From Myxococcales bacterium (lineage in GTDB: Bacteria > Myxococcota_A > UBA9042 > GCA-2863065), in contig JADMJS010000378.1 in the NCBI GenBank assembly GCA_018780435.1, positions 26,511-90,510 of the forward strand: 64,000 bases of DNA. Direction: 5' to 3'. The notes below the pieces were generated by a model that was given only the letters and a program-made list of their open reading frames with translations, made no database searches and had not been told where the DNA came from. Positions within the stretch are counted from its first letter, which is position 1; each line of letters begins with the position of its first letter. Of the stretch, positions 32,393 through 41,700 are shown piece after piece. The translations under genes and the position numbers were made by a program.

Positions 32393-34083
32393 GGGTCGGC
32401 GTCGATGGCTGTCTTGATGGCTGCATGCCGTGAAGTCACATGGTCGATGAGATCAGCGACCGAACCGCTGAACGCGGCCGCACTCGTGAGCTGGGTGTAA
32501 GGCGCCACTTCCTCGAGCACATGGGGCTCGATGAGCGCGTGCAGCTCCTCGGCGCGGTCTGAGAACGCGTCGATGTCGTAGGCTCCCTGAAGCGTCAGAG
32601 ACAGTTCGTCCTTGAACATCTCAAGGTAGACGACGTCGTCGAGGAGGAATCGGATGAGCGGCCATTGGTCGGTTGTGTTTTCGTACAGGACCGAGTTGCT
32701 CCCGCCCATTCCCAAATCGGAGCCCAAGGACATGTTGTTGTCCCACGGTATCCACACGAGGACGCCGTCGTTGTACAGATAGTAGTTGTGCGCCATCGCG
32801 CCGTAGGTGTCCCAGTTCACGATGGCGGTATTGACCGCGAGATAGCGGAGGAAGCCCGACACGTCGAACGTGGCTTCGAGGCCGGCACGCCATGCGTCGG
32901 CGTCCGTGCGATCGGAGTGCAGCGCCGTGATCGCCGACTCGACGTCGCTGAAGTCGGCGACCTTCTCGTTGTTCTTCTTCTCGAAACCGGCTTCATTGAA
33001 GACGGTCCAGTCTGCGCCTGTTCCGTCGGGTTTGTATAGGTTGCGGTCGCGGTCTCCGAAGATCCGCTCCATCATCACGTCGGATGGGTCTTCGATGACC
33101 GTATAGAGACCGGCGTAGACCGGGTCTTCGCCGACATCGAGCATCACGCGATAGAAGGCCGTTCGGGCCGACGGGACGCCCGCGTCGGCGAACACCTCAC
33201 CCGCGAGCGTGTCTCGCAGATAGGAGGCGTCGGAATAGCCGGGAGAGAAGGTCAACTTTCGAAAGCCGTGGAGACGTTGGTTCTTCGTCGAGGGGCGTTC
33301 GTCTTCGAACTTGTCGAAGTCCAGTCGAAACGGGAGCTTGCTGATGCCTGCCGACCACGACGACGCCAGCGAGGAGTTGCCCTTGTAGCGAAAGCCGACG
33401 TGCTCGAGCGTGACATCACCGTAGGTGACCGTCGCCGGGACCCACATCGGATCCCGGGCAAGAAGATCGATAGCCCCACCGCCACCGCCGGGTGGGCCCC
33501 CACCCGGGAATCCTCCATCGGGGATGCCACCATCGGGGATGGCACCATCGGGGATTCCACCGCCAGGGATACCACCGCCGGGCCCGCCACCGCCGGGGCC
33601 AAAGCCGCCGACCCCGAACTCACCTGCGAGCTCATTCATGTCGGCGGTCATGGCTGCGACATCCTCGGCGGTGATGGAGACGGTGATAGTGCGAACCACG
33701 TCACCATCGAAGAGTGCGGCGTAGTCGGCTTCGGTACCGTCGGCGGCGCCATCAGGATCTTCGCCGTCGCCGGGCGCGTCGGAAGCGCCGTCCACGGTCC
33801 CGTCGACGGCGAGGCCGTTCGCGTCATCCCCATCACCGGCGCCGGGAGTTGCCGAATCGTCGCCCGAGTCCGGCGCACCATGGTGTGCGTCGCCATGTCC
33901 GGAGTCACTGTCGGTCGCCGATGCACCGCTTTCGGCCGACTGACAGGCAGCGACCGCCGCGAGCGCTGCGGCGAGTCGAGTGAGTCTGAAAGCGACGCCG
34001 AGGCTGAAGGGACGTCTCAGTGCGCCAGGAGTCAGGGGCAAGTCCGAAACGGCACGGGTCACGTAGGACGAACACGACGACAT
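32389..34083 (-). CDS. CotH-kinase-family lipoprotein
   Basis: 564 residues. The signal/lipobox is VAAC (Cys about 47), followed by an Asp/Ser-rich linker and a Gly/Pro/Ile repeat region (about 158-200). The CotH domain carries FRYKGNSS (Lys), a TFSPGYSDASYLRDTLAGEVF helix, NWDTYGAMAHNYYLYND and VWIPWDNNMSLG (metal-binding Asp). CotH proteins are atypical, exported or spore-coat protein kinases in Bacillus and fungi, so this one may phosphorylate surface proteins. GGAGG precedes ATG 34083, and the gene is the second of the operon. Confidence 0.92.
   Translation of the reverse strand: MSSCSSYVTRAVSDLPLTPGALRRPFSLGVAFRLTRLAAALAAVAACQSAESGASATDSDSGHGDAHHGAPDSGDDSATPGAGDGDDANGLAVDGTVDGASDAPGDGEDPDGAADGTEADYAALFDGDVVRTITVSITAEDVAAMTADMNELAGEFGVGGFGPGGGGPGGGIPGGGIPDGAIPDGGIPDGGFPGGGPPGGGGGAIDLLARDPMWVPATVTYGDVTLEHVGFRYKGNSSLASSWSAGISKLPFRLDFDKFEDERPSTKNQRLHGFRKLTFSPGYSDASYLRDTLAGEVFADAGVPSARTAFYRVMLDVGEDPVYAGLYTVIEDPSDVMMERIFGDRDRNLYKPDGTGADWTVFNEAGFEKKNNEKVADFSDVESAITALHSDRTDADAWRAGLEATFDVSGFLRYLAVNTAIVNWDTYGAMAHNYYLYNDGVLVWIPWDNNMSLGSDLGMGGSNSVLYENTTDQWPLIRFLLDDVVYLEMFKDELSLTLQGAYDIDAFSDRAEELHALIEPHVLEEVAPYTQLTSAAAFSGSVADLIDHVTSRHAAIKTAIDADP
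33470..33610. repeat. Gly-Pro-Ile coding repeat in CotH gene
   Basis: Short degenerate repeats of about 15-18 bases (GGGATGCCACCATCGG-like on the + strand) encode GGGIPDG/GGGIPGG units. They form a flexible, collagen-like linker between the anchor and the CotH domain, and are prone to length change by slippage. Confidence 0.8.
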
Positions 34084-34143
34084 GAAACTACCTCCACGGT
34101 TAAACTATTACCAGATCTGACCATCTTAAGTACGATACGGTAA

Positions 34144-35073
34144 CTATGCTGATTCAAAGTACCCGACCCTCGAGAGTCGATGAGCGAGCCGAAGCCCGTC
34201 TCGAAATCGGTGGTGTGGAAGAGTCGTGTGCGTGAGCGTCATGCCCATCGCGTACTTCGAGAAGCTCGTGCGCACAGCCCGACATTGGCGCAATACGTCG
34301 AGTGTCGGCGACGTGCCTCGGTGCGCTCGTTTCCTCTCGACGATGATGACGCCATCGAGAGCCATGGGCGAGGCGCTCCGAATGAAGGCCGTGCCTGGGG
34401 TCGGGTCGAATCCCAACCCCGAGTCGATCGTGAGACGTTCGGTCGGCATTGCCGAGTCGACGAATGTGAGTCTATCGTAGGCGACATCGAGCACGGGACA
34501 CCAGAGTCCGGCTGACAGCCCGACCTGATCGGCGAGCTGCGAGAGAGCGAGCGTGATCCCCTGCGCGTCGAGACGTTCGACGCGCACACGATGCTTCTCC
34601 GTGCGTCCGTTTCCCGACTTTCGCTTGACCTCGAGGAACGTGAGACCCGTCGTTTCGTAGGTACGAAGTCTGACTTTGACTCGTGGCAGGACGCCCCGTC
34701 GATGATCATGAAAACATCGCAACTGGAGCGTGTCGAAATACCGAGAGAGATAAGGCTGTCGAACGCGTCCGCCGACGGAGACGGCAACGTGAGAGCGGCC
34801 GAGCGCCGTGAGCAGGGCCGGGAGGGCCCCCGTCGGCAGGAGGAACTTCTCGTCGATTCGGGAAAAGAGGGCATCGACCTTCAGGTCACACAGTGGAATC
34901 ACAGGCAGCAGGAGGCCCTGAAGGTCGATGCCGAGTGCCGAGCCAAAACCGAGTTCAGCGCCGTTCATGGACGAGGCACGCGGCAGCGCGCCCAACGACG
35001 AACGGACCTGTCCGGAGGAGGAAGCGAGGATGTCGAGACGCCCAGGGGGAGTAGCAGGAGGTGAGAGCAGCAT
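34144..35073 (-). CDS. VTC-domain protein (polyphosphate polymerase-like)
   Basis: 309 residues from ATG 35073 (GAGGAT upstream). The VTC tunnel motifs are visible: SRIDEKFLLP, LSRYFDTLQLRCF, KVRLRTYETTGLTFLEVKRKSG, TEKHRVRV, YDRLTFVDS, ERLTIDSGLGF and IIVERKRAHRG. The basic residues and acidic Glu match the active-site barrel of the yeast Vtc4 polyphosphate polymerase. It is the first gene of the VTC-CotH-DUF4956-RR-HK unit. Bacterial VTC proteins are poorly understood, so polyphosphate synthesis is an inference. Confidence 0.88.
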   Translation of the reverse strand: MLLSPPATPPGRLDILASSSGQVRSSLGALPRASSMNGAELGFGSALGIDLQGLLLPVIPLCDLKVDALFSRIDEKFLLPTGALPALLTALGRSHVAVSVGGRVRQPYLSRYFDTLQLRCFHDHRRGVLPRVKVRLRTYETTGLTFLEVKRKSGNGRTEKHRVRVERLDAQGITLALSQLADQVGLSAGLWCPVLDVAYDRLTFVDSAMPTERLTIDSGLGFDPTPGTAFIRSASPMALDGVIIVERKRAHRGTSPTLDVLRQCRAVRTSFSKYAMGMTLTHTTLPHHRFRDGLRLAHRLSRVGYFESA

Positions 35074-35409
35074 GTGACATCCTCGTCGTTGCTGACGCCC
35101 CGTTTGATGACATCGCCCGGCCCCCTGGGAGATCCAGCCTGGGAGATCGGCTGGCAGGGTTACGGGTGATCGTGAATCGGGACATCGAGGGATTCCCGCT
35201 CGGCACCGCGTCAGCAAATCAGAATCACCGCCGCCGTTCCGTCACAGAAGCTCCACAGTTTCGTTGCGAAGTGTAGATGCGCCGCCTCGGCGTCCCGCCC
35301 CCCTTGGCGAGCCCGGGCGTCGACGGCAGACCGGCCGAGGCCGTCACCCGCCGCGTCATGTGAGCCGCCGCTCCGGCTCGACGAGGGGGTCGACCCTGAA
35401 GGCGACTTC
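35074..35409. other. Intergenic region, no gene seen
   Basis: This 336-bp gap upstream of the VTC operon should hold its promoter. CCTGGGAGATC and CTGGGAGATCG repeats at about 35125-35150 are short and unexplained. No convincing coding frame or RNA was seen. Confidence 0.4.
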
Positions 35410-35979
35410 TCAGCCGGACACGTTGCCGATCGCGGAGTTGATCATCTGTGCGAGCGCGCTGAAGTCGGGCGGACCGTCCGAGCTGTTGGATTTGTAAGCG
35501 TCCGCGGCCCTCTGGGCCTCTGACGTGCCACCCGGCGGCGGGCCACCGTGACCGCCTCCGGGTGGCGCGCCCCCCGGCGGTGGACCGTGCGGCCCCTTCC
35601 CGCCCTCCGGTGGTCGCGGCGGCGCGAGTTGGGAGGCATCACCGGACTTGGCGGCGGCTTCGAAGCGGTCAGCGAGGTCCGCGAGTGGCCCGGTACCGCC
35701 CGCCTCGCCCGCGGCCTCCCGGAGAGCATTGGCGATCTCGGTAGCGGCGACCGTGAAGGCCTCCGGGTCCGATTCAGCGAGATCTTGGAGCTTCCCGACC
35801 GCGTTCGACAGCTCCGCGATACCGGGAGGCGCGGATGCACCCGATCGAGTCGCGGAAGAGCGGGAGGCGCCTACCCCGGATTGAGACGATTCGGTAGACG
35901 AGACAGCTGACGCAGTGGTGGACGTACTCGTACCGACGAGAGAACGGACGCTGGCTGAGCTGAGTGCTGTGATGTTCAT
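35410..35979 (-). CDS. Small secreted or surface-type protein with Pro/Gly-rich C-terminus, unknown
   Basis: 189 residues from ATG 35979 (GAGGAGCC upstream). It has a Ser/Thr-rich N-terminus, then a helical segment (ELSNAVGKLQDLAESDPEAF, TEIANALREAAGE, LADLADRFEAAAKSG), and a Pro/Gly/His tail (GPPPGGAPPGGGHGG). No classical signal peptide was seen. The arrangement resembles hydrophilic repeat proteins of the cell surface or matrix, but I do not recognise a family. Confidence 0.7.
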   Translation of the reverse strand: MNITALSSASVRSLVGTSTSTTASAVSSTESSQSGVGASRSSATRSGASAPPGIAELSNAVGKLQDLAESDPEAFTVAATEIANALREAAGEAGGTGPLADLADRFEAAAKSGDASQLAPPRPPEGGKGPHGPPPGGAPPGGGHGGPPPGGTSEAQRAADAYKSNSSDGPPDFSALAQMINSAIGNVSG

Positions 35980-36190
35980 GATGGCTCCTCGTGCTGGACC
36001 TCCAGACACGCTGGGACCTACGGGCCCGAAGGCCGCGCCCCTGAGCTTTCAATTGTTGGGAATCGTTGCCTCGAGGTGGGCTCGACGACGTGGAGATTGA
36101 GCGTACGCCGCGCCAGTCCGTCCAGGGCGGGGATGCAGTGCGAGGCAAATCGATTGAATAGTCACTCGATGCACCCGCCCCTGGGTCGAG

Positions 36191-36814
36191 TCATTCTTTG
36201 CTTCGGGCGGGTGGCGGGGGCCCACCCCGCCGCTGGGACGCGCGCTTCGGACGGGTCGGGGTCGGAGGGTGCTCCAGGTCCGACGCATCGAGCCACTCCC
36301 GTTCGTTTCGGTAGAGCTCGAGGAAGGTCCCGGCCGCGAGTGCGCCGCGAATCCGCGCCATCAGGTCCAGCCAGAAGTGCAGGTTGTGTTGGCCGATAAG
36401 GGTCCAGGCCAAAGGCTCGCGGGCGGCGTAGAGGTGCCGCACGTAGGCTCGGGTGTAGCGCCGACACACCGGGCACGTGCAGCCCGCGTCGAGCGGCGTC
36501 TCGTGCTCGGCGTAGACGCCACGCCGGAGGTCGACCCGGCCCACGCGGGTGTAGGCGCGCCCGCGTTGCGCCATTGCGGTGGGCAAGATGCAGTCGAAGA
36601 GGTCCACGCCGCGGTGCACGCCTTCGAGGAGGTCGAGGGGCGTCCCGACGCCCATGAGATACCGAGGTCGGTCCGCGGGGAGGCGTTCACAGACGATGGC
36701 GGTCTGGGCCTCGCGTTGCTCGCGCGACTCGCCGACGGCGAGCCCCCCCGATGGCGTAGCCGTCGAAGCCCATGTCCGTGAGCACGGCCGCGCTCTGTCG
36801 GCGGAGCTCCTCGT
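36191..36814 (-). pseudogene. tgt: tRNA-guanine transglycosylase remnant (5' truncated, frameshifted)
   Basis: The C-terminal half of Tgt is clear: EELRRQSAAVLTDMGFDGYAIGG, then (after a shift) AVGESREQREAQTAI, RPRYLMGVGTPLDLLEG, VHRGVDLFDCILPT, and the zinc site GCTCPVCRRYTRAYVRHL. The frame breaks at a run of seven C on the + strand (36743-36749) where six would keep the frame. Upstream, Tgt homology stops exactly at 36814/36815 where the 663-bp repeat begins, so about 230 N-terminal residues are missing. It cannot make active Tgt as read; an assembly join or an indel error in the homopolymer are alternatives. Confidence 0.85.
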
Positions 36815-37359
36815 AGCAGTTCTACCTGTACGCGCCGGGGAACTACATCGACGTCCTGCCGGGCGAGAAGGTGAAGCTCGAGTGCGTCTACGACAACAGC
36901 GCCGCGAACCAGCCCTACGTGAACGGGGAGCAGGCGAGCCCGAAGCTCGTGACCTGGGGCGAAGGCACCCGCGACGAGATGTGTCTCAACTACGTCATCG
37001 TAAAGCGCCCTTATCTCGAAGACGACGGCTCGAAGACCTGCCCCGGCTTCAAGGGCTGCCAGCTCGCCTGCGACCCCGGCGACGTCATGTGCCTGCTCCA
37101 GTGCTCCTACTACGCCGGCCTCGACTGCTTCGGCTGCGTGCTCGACGCCGTGAGCCCGTGCGCGCAAGCGAACTGCCCGGCCGAGGGGCTCGGCGTCGTG
37201 ACCTGCATGAACGGCTGCGAGGGCGACCAGCTCGGCTGTCTCGTCACAGACTGCCGCCCGCAGCTCGACACGCTCTACGCGTGCCTCGAGCCGGCCATCG
37301 AGAGCGGCATCTGCGATGACGCGCTCGAGCAGTGTGATGTTCGGTACGGGGCGGAGTAG
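36815..37359 (+). pseudogene. Duplicated 3' end of the copper monooxygenase gene
   Basis: It encodes the last 181 residues of the copper monooxygenase (from QFYLYAPGN, including DEMCLNY and the Cys-rich tail) with no start, signal peptide or CuH site. Codons are unchanged relative to the original, so the copy is recent or artefactual. Confidence 0.9.
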
Positions 37360-37477
37360 GAGTCAGCCCAGCCGCTACGGCGTCGTCCAAGTACACCGGA
37401 CGGCCGATTTGGCCGGCCGTCGTGCCCCCTCCTCTTGCTGGGGCTGCCTGCCGAAATCAATCGAAGATCCTATCTGC
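36815..37477. repeat. 663-bp direct repeat, right copy
   Basis: Copy of 28434-29096, sharply bounded on the left by the truncated tgt gene and on the right by unrelated sequence before the minus-strand gene at 37514. Confidence 0.95.
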
Positions 37478-37513
37478 CGCGACAACGCTGAGCGATGCCG
37501 CTCGTCGCTGGCC

Positions 37514-38629
37514 CTATCGCTGGCTAGGCAGTGGATGCCACCAGGCAGGGGTCGGGGGGTACAGCGCCTCGAGCTCAGGCAGAACAGTCGCCTCCACCCG
37601 CGGTAGCAGCGCCGCGATGTTGTCGACGACGCGTTGAAACTCGGCGTCGCTGACGATCGGATAGGCGTGATTGTCTAGGTCGCGCCCGGTGAAGTGAAGG
37701 GTCAGGGACCGGCGCCAATCGACCCCAAAGATCCTGAGGTGTGCGTGGACCCGGCGACTCATGGTGCCGAAGTCAACGTCAAGGACGAGCCGGTTGCCGC
37801 GCGCGGTGTATTTGCTGAGGAGGGTCTTTCCGACGCTGCTGGAGCCTTTGTGTGGAGTGTAGCCGAGCGACTTGGTCGCCGCCTTGAGCGCGACGGCGTG
37901 GGGGCTGGTGAGCGCTTGCAGGGTGCCGCCGACCGGCGCTTCGGGCAGCGCGTGCGGCAGATCTTGCGCCAGCGCCAAGAGCGAGTCGCGCTGGAGGACC
38001 GGCAGGTTGAAGGCCGCGCCGCTTGTGGCCCTGATTCGATCGTAGTCGGTCGGGCCGTTATTGACGTCGTGTCCGAGGACGTTCAACACGCCAATCGGTC
38101 TCAACAGGTCCATCACGGCCGCTGGTGGTGGCAACTCCTTCGTATCGGCGTCCGCGACGGCCTCGACGAATGCGAAGACGCTCACTTTCTTATAGTCGTA
38201 GATCACGATGACCATGGGGGCCGGGTCGTCCCCGCAGAGAGGGGGTGCGCTGACATTGTCTTGATTCCAGGCCGGCTCCCTCACCGAGAATGGCGCACGT
38301 GGACGGATCAACGGATGGTTGCGCCACGTCACGAAGGCACGGTCGCAGCTATACGGCTTGGGGACGCCGTCGGCGAGCGTGGTGATGTCCGCGGGGTCGA
38401 GCGGAGGCGGGTCGGCGCGGCCGGCTCGCCAGAAAGGCCCGAGGTTGGCCATAGAGCCCGGTGGCAGAGCACAGCTCGCCAGGCCGGGGATGGTCTTGGC
38501 GATCTTTGTTTGCGCGCCGCCGCACATGAACTCGTCCGGCGCGCCGAGAGCGGCAGTCACGGCCCGAACGCGCTCCCCGAAGGAGCCTTTCTCGGTCTTG
38601 CCGATCTGGATCACATGCAGGAACTTCAT
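37514..38629 (-). CDS. Unrecognised cytosolic protein (371 aa)
   Basis: No signal peptide or membrane helix; ATG 38629 with GAGG upstream. The N-terminus (MKFLHVIQIGKTEKGSFGER) is followed by several proline-rich loops (CALPPGSMANLGPF, ADPPPLDPADI) and a C-terminal stretch with alternating strands (NRLVLDVDFGTMSRRVHAHL, LTLHFTGRDLDNHAYPIV). It contains three widely spaced Cys in the first 60 residues. I do not recognise it. Its codon use fits the host, so it is likely a real gene. Confidence 0.7.
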   Translation of the reverse strand: MKFLHVIQIGKTEKGSFGERVRAVTAALGAPDEFMCGGAQTKIAKTIPGLASCALPPGSMANLGPFWRAGRADPPPLDPADITTLADGVPKPYSCDRAFVTWRNHPLIRPRAPFSVREPAWNQDNVSAPPLCGDDPAPMVIVIYDYKKVSVFAFVEAVADADTKELPPPAAVMDLLRPIGVLNVLGHDVNNGPTDYDRIRATSGAAFNLPVLQRDSLLALAQDLPHALPEAPVGGTLQALTSPHAVALKAATKSLGYTPHKGSSSVGKTLLSKYTARGNRLVLDVDFGTMSRRVHAHLRIFGVDWRRSLTLHFTGRDLDNHAYPIVSDAEFQRVVDNIAALLPRVEATVLPELEALYPPTPAWWHPLPSQR

Positions 38630-38723
38630 CAGGCCTCGGTTGGGCTCGTGGTGTCGGTGGAGCCGCCTTCTAGCACGGCTTCACGGACAAGTCATAACCA
38701 CGATCGTCGCCCGATTGGGGCGG

Positions 38724-41700
38724 TTACGGACAGGAAGGGCCGACGCCGGTCAAGGTCACGCTGGTCGTGCCCACCGAGACGCCGTCACGATTGAGCGCGT
38801 CGAACTGCAGGACGTTCGGGCCGCACACGATGTCCGTCGTCGTCTCCCATGTGGCCGGCGTGGGCCATTCGACGTCGATCGGGGCCGTCTGCACGATGGC
38901 GTCGACGTCGAGCCACGCTGTCCCAGTGATGGTCACGAGGCCCACCGGAACGTCGCCCGTGGGGCCCGTCACCGCGAAGGGGACCTGCGGGACCTGCGCC
39001 ACGACCTGCGCTCGCACCCAGGCGGAACGGGCCGCGATGAACTGGCAGTGGGCTTCGAAGTCCTGCGCCGGGAGGAGCGTGCCGAGATGCTCACACCAGA
39101 AGCCCATGTAGTCGGCGCTATAGGCGCCGTCCGTGATGGCCATTAGCTCTGCGAAATACAGACGTTTCCATGCCGGTACATTGACTAGCTTCGCGAGGTC
39201 GTTGTTGTTCACGATCGGGCTCTCGGTGGAACCGCCGTAGAAGTCGAGGTCATGGGGGAAGTAGAGCATCAGCCCGTCGTCCGGACGCTGGTAGAACGCG
39301 CCATTGTGCTGCGCGCCGGACGCGTAGTTGTCGACGGCTCCGCTGAGCGTCGCGAACGCAAAGGCCCGCAACCATTGGCGTACATCGATGACGCTCTCGA
39401 CGCCCTCCTCGAAGGCGGGGCTCTTCTGCCCGAATACTTTGGCGAAGGTCATGAGCGGACCGTAGTCGTCGCGCCATCGGTTGTTCTTCAGAATGAAGTT
39501 CTGACGGTAACGCTCCGGATCATCGCCGAGATCCTTGATGCTGGTGCCGACGACGACGTCGGGTTGCGGCTTCTTCTTGCCCTCCGCCGTGCCGTCGTCG
39601 GTGGTGGTGGGGTAGTAGATGAGCTCGTACTCGTAGAGCATCCCATCGCCGCCGCTGTCGAACTGGTTCTCGAGGAGCACGTCACCGAAGCGTGCGAGCT
39701 GCAGCTCCACGGGCCCGGTGTGTTCGGCGCGCGGCGCGTCGAGATGGGCGAGGTCGTTGTATTCGGTCGAGACCGACCCGGCGCGGGCCATGACGACCCC
39801 CATGAGCATCTCCCGCTGCCCGAAGCCCACCCCCTCGGACCGGTCGACGTTGAGGCCGTCGTAGACGCCGCGGAAACGCTGGGCCGGGTCGAAACGAACG
39901 GCAAACCCGACCCGATTGGACTGGGGGCGCCCTCGCTCACTGCCCTTGATGCGGACGCCGACATCGTGGAAGACCTCACGCCGGTCGACGATGACGGTCG
40001 CGCGGACGAGGTCATTGCTCATGAGGTTCGTGGTCTCGAAGAGCCACTCGTCGTCGTCTTTCGTCACGATGAGTCGTAGCTCGGGGAGCGCCCCGACGCT
40101 CGTGTCCGAGAGGTTCGTGCCCGGCGCCGCCGCAACTTCGAAGAGCGCCCGCGACGCGATCCCAGCCGGCGGGAAGTCGGCCGCCGCTCCCGCGAGGTCG
40201 AGCGCCGTCACGACCATCTGTACGATCGTGCCGTCCGTTTGGCCCGGCAGCGTCACCTCATAGCGGCCGGGGCTCGTGGCCGTCATGGGGAGCGTCCCGT
40301 GGGAGGACGTCCAGAGCACGACCGAAGCGACCCCATCGGGGTCCTGAGCGTCGACGGAGACCGTGACGGGCTGCCCCGGCGCGGGGACGGGAGGCCAATG
40401 GCTAAAGGACCGGAAGGTCGGCCCCTGATTCGCCGTCGCGGATGAGTTCGATGCCCCCGGTGTCCCTTGTGAGTCGGGGACGGGGAGGCGAGTCGTCGCG
40501 GCCAACCGGTTGAAGTACAGCCGCGAGTTCAGCAGGTTCGTGCCGCTGACCCAGCGGGCTCTGAACGAGAGGCGATAGCTCTGGCCGTTCTCGAGCGACC
40601 GCCCCCCGGCGAAGGTGGTCTCGAGATGATTGTGCATGTGTTCGGTCGGGCCTGTGGAGGTGAACTTCAGGACCACGTTGTTTGGGTCGTCGGGATCGGG
40701 CTCCACCGAGACGTGTCGATGGTTCCCGAGCGCACGCCACGAGGAGAGGTCCTCGAAGGTCCCGTTCTGGATCAGCTCGACCGGTGACTCGGTGGGGTCT
40801 TCCACGAGGCTCACGTCGTCGATGAGGACGGTCCCATCGTCGAGTAACCCGAGCACCAGCTCTTCCCATTGCCCGTCCGGGCCGACGGCGCTCGGTGACA
40901 CGACGCCCTCGATGACCACCGAGACCCACTCCGCGCTGGCCGACGTGTCGCTCGGGGCCCAGCTCTCGGGTGACGCGCCGTCGCTCCGGGGATCGCGTCG
41001 TTCGAGGCTCGAACCACCACCATCGGCGGCGCCGGCCCATCGGCCGCCGTCCATGTACGGTACGACGTCGATGGGGTTGCCGCAGTCGTCTCGCAGGACG
41101 AGCTGTTCACCGCTGTTGCCGAGGTTGCCCTTGAAGTCGCCGAGGATGATGACGTCTGGATAGGACTCTTGAAGCGCTTCTTCGTCCTCGGCGATGACGA
41201 GGTGACCGCCCGCCGGGATCACCGTCCCCGTCGGGATGATGTAACGAATGGCGTCCACGAGCTGCCACCGGCCCACATCGACGTCGACGGTGCCCCAATT
41301 GTGAAGCTCGACCCATTCTTCCTTCGACTCGACCGCCGGGCCGCCCGGTTCCGGCGTCAACGGGGCGTGGTGGTACATCACCTCGCTGATGGCGATCGTC
41401 GGCCGGGCCGGGATGGTGTTCGGCGAGCCCGGGGTCGTCTCGTCCACGAAGCGCCACGGCCCCTCCGCCGAGCGGGCTCGGGGTGCCCCGAGCAGACGCG
41501 CGTGATCGAGGACCGCAGCCTGGCCCGGCGCGTAGAGGAGCACGCGACCTTCTGCCGGTAGGATCAGCTCCACGACGAGTCGTTCTCCCGGCGCGAGCAC
41601 GGCGGCTGTTAGCGTGATGGGACTTGCCCCCGAGATCGCGATCACCACCCCAGTGACGTCGAGGGGAGCGGCGCTCTCGTTCACGAGCTCGACCCACGCC

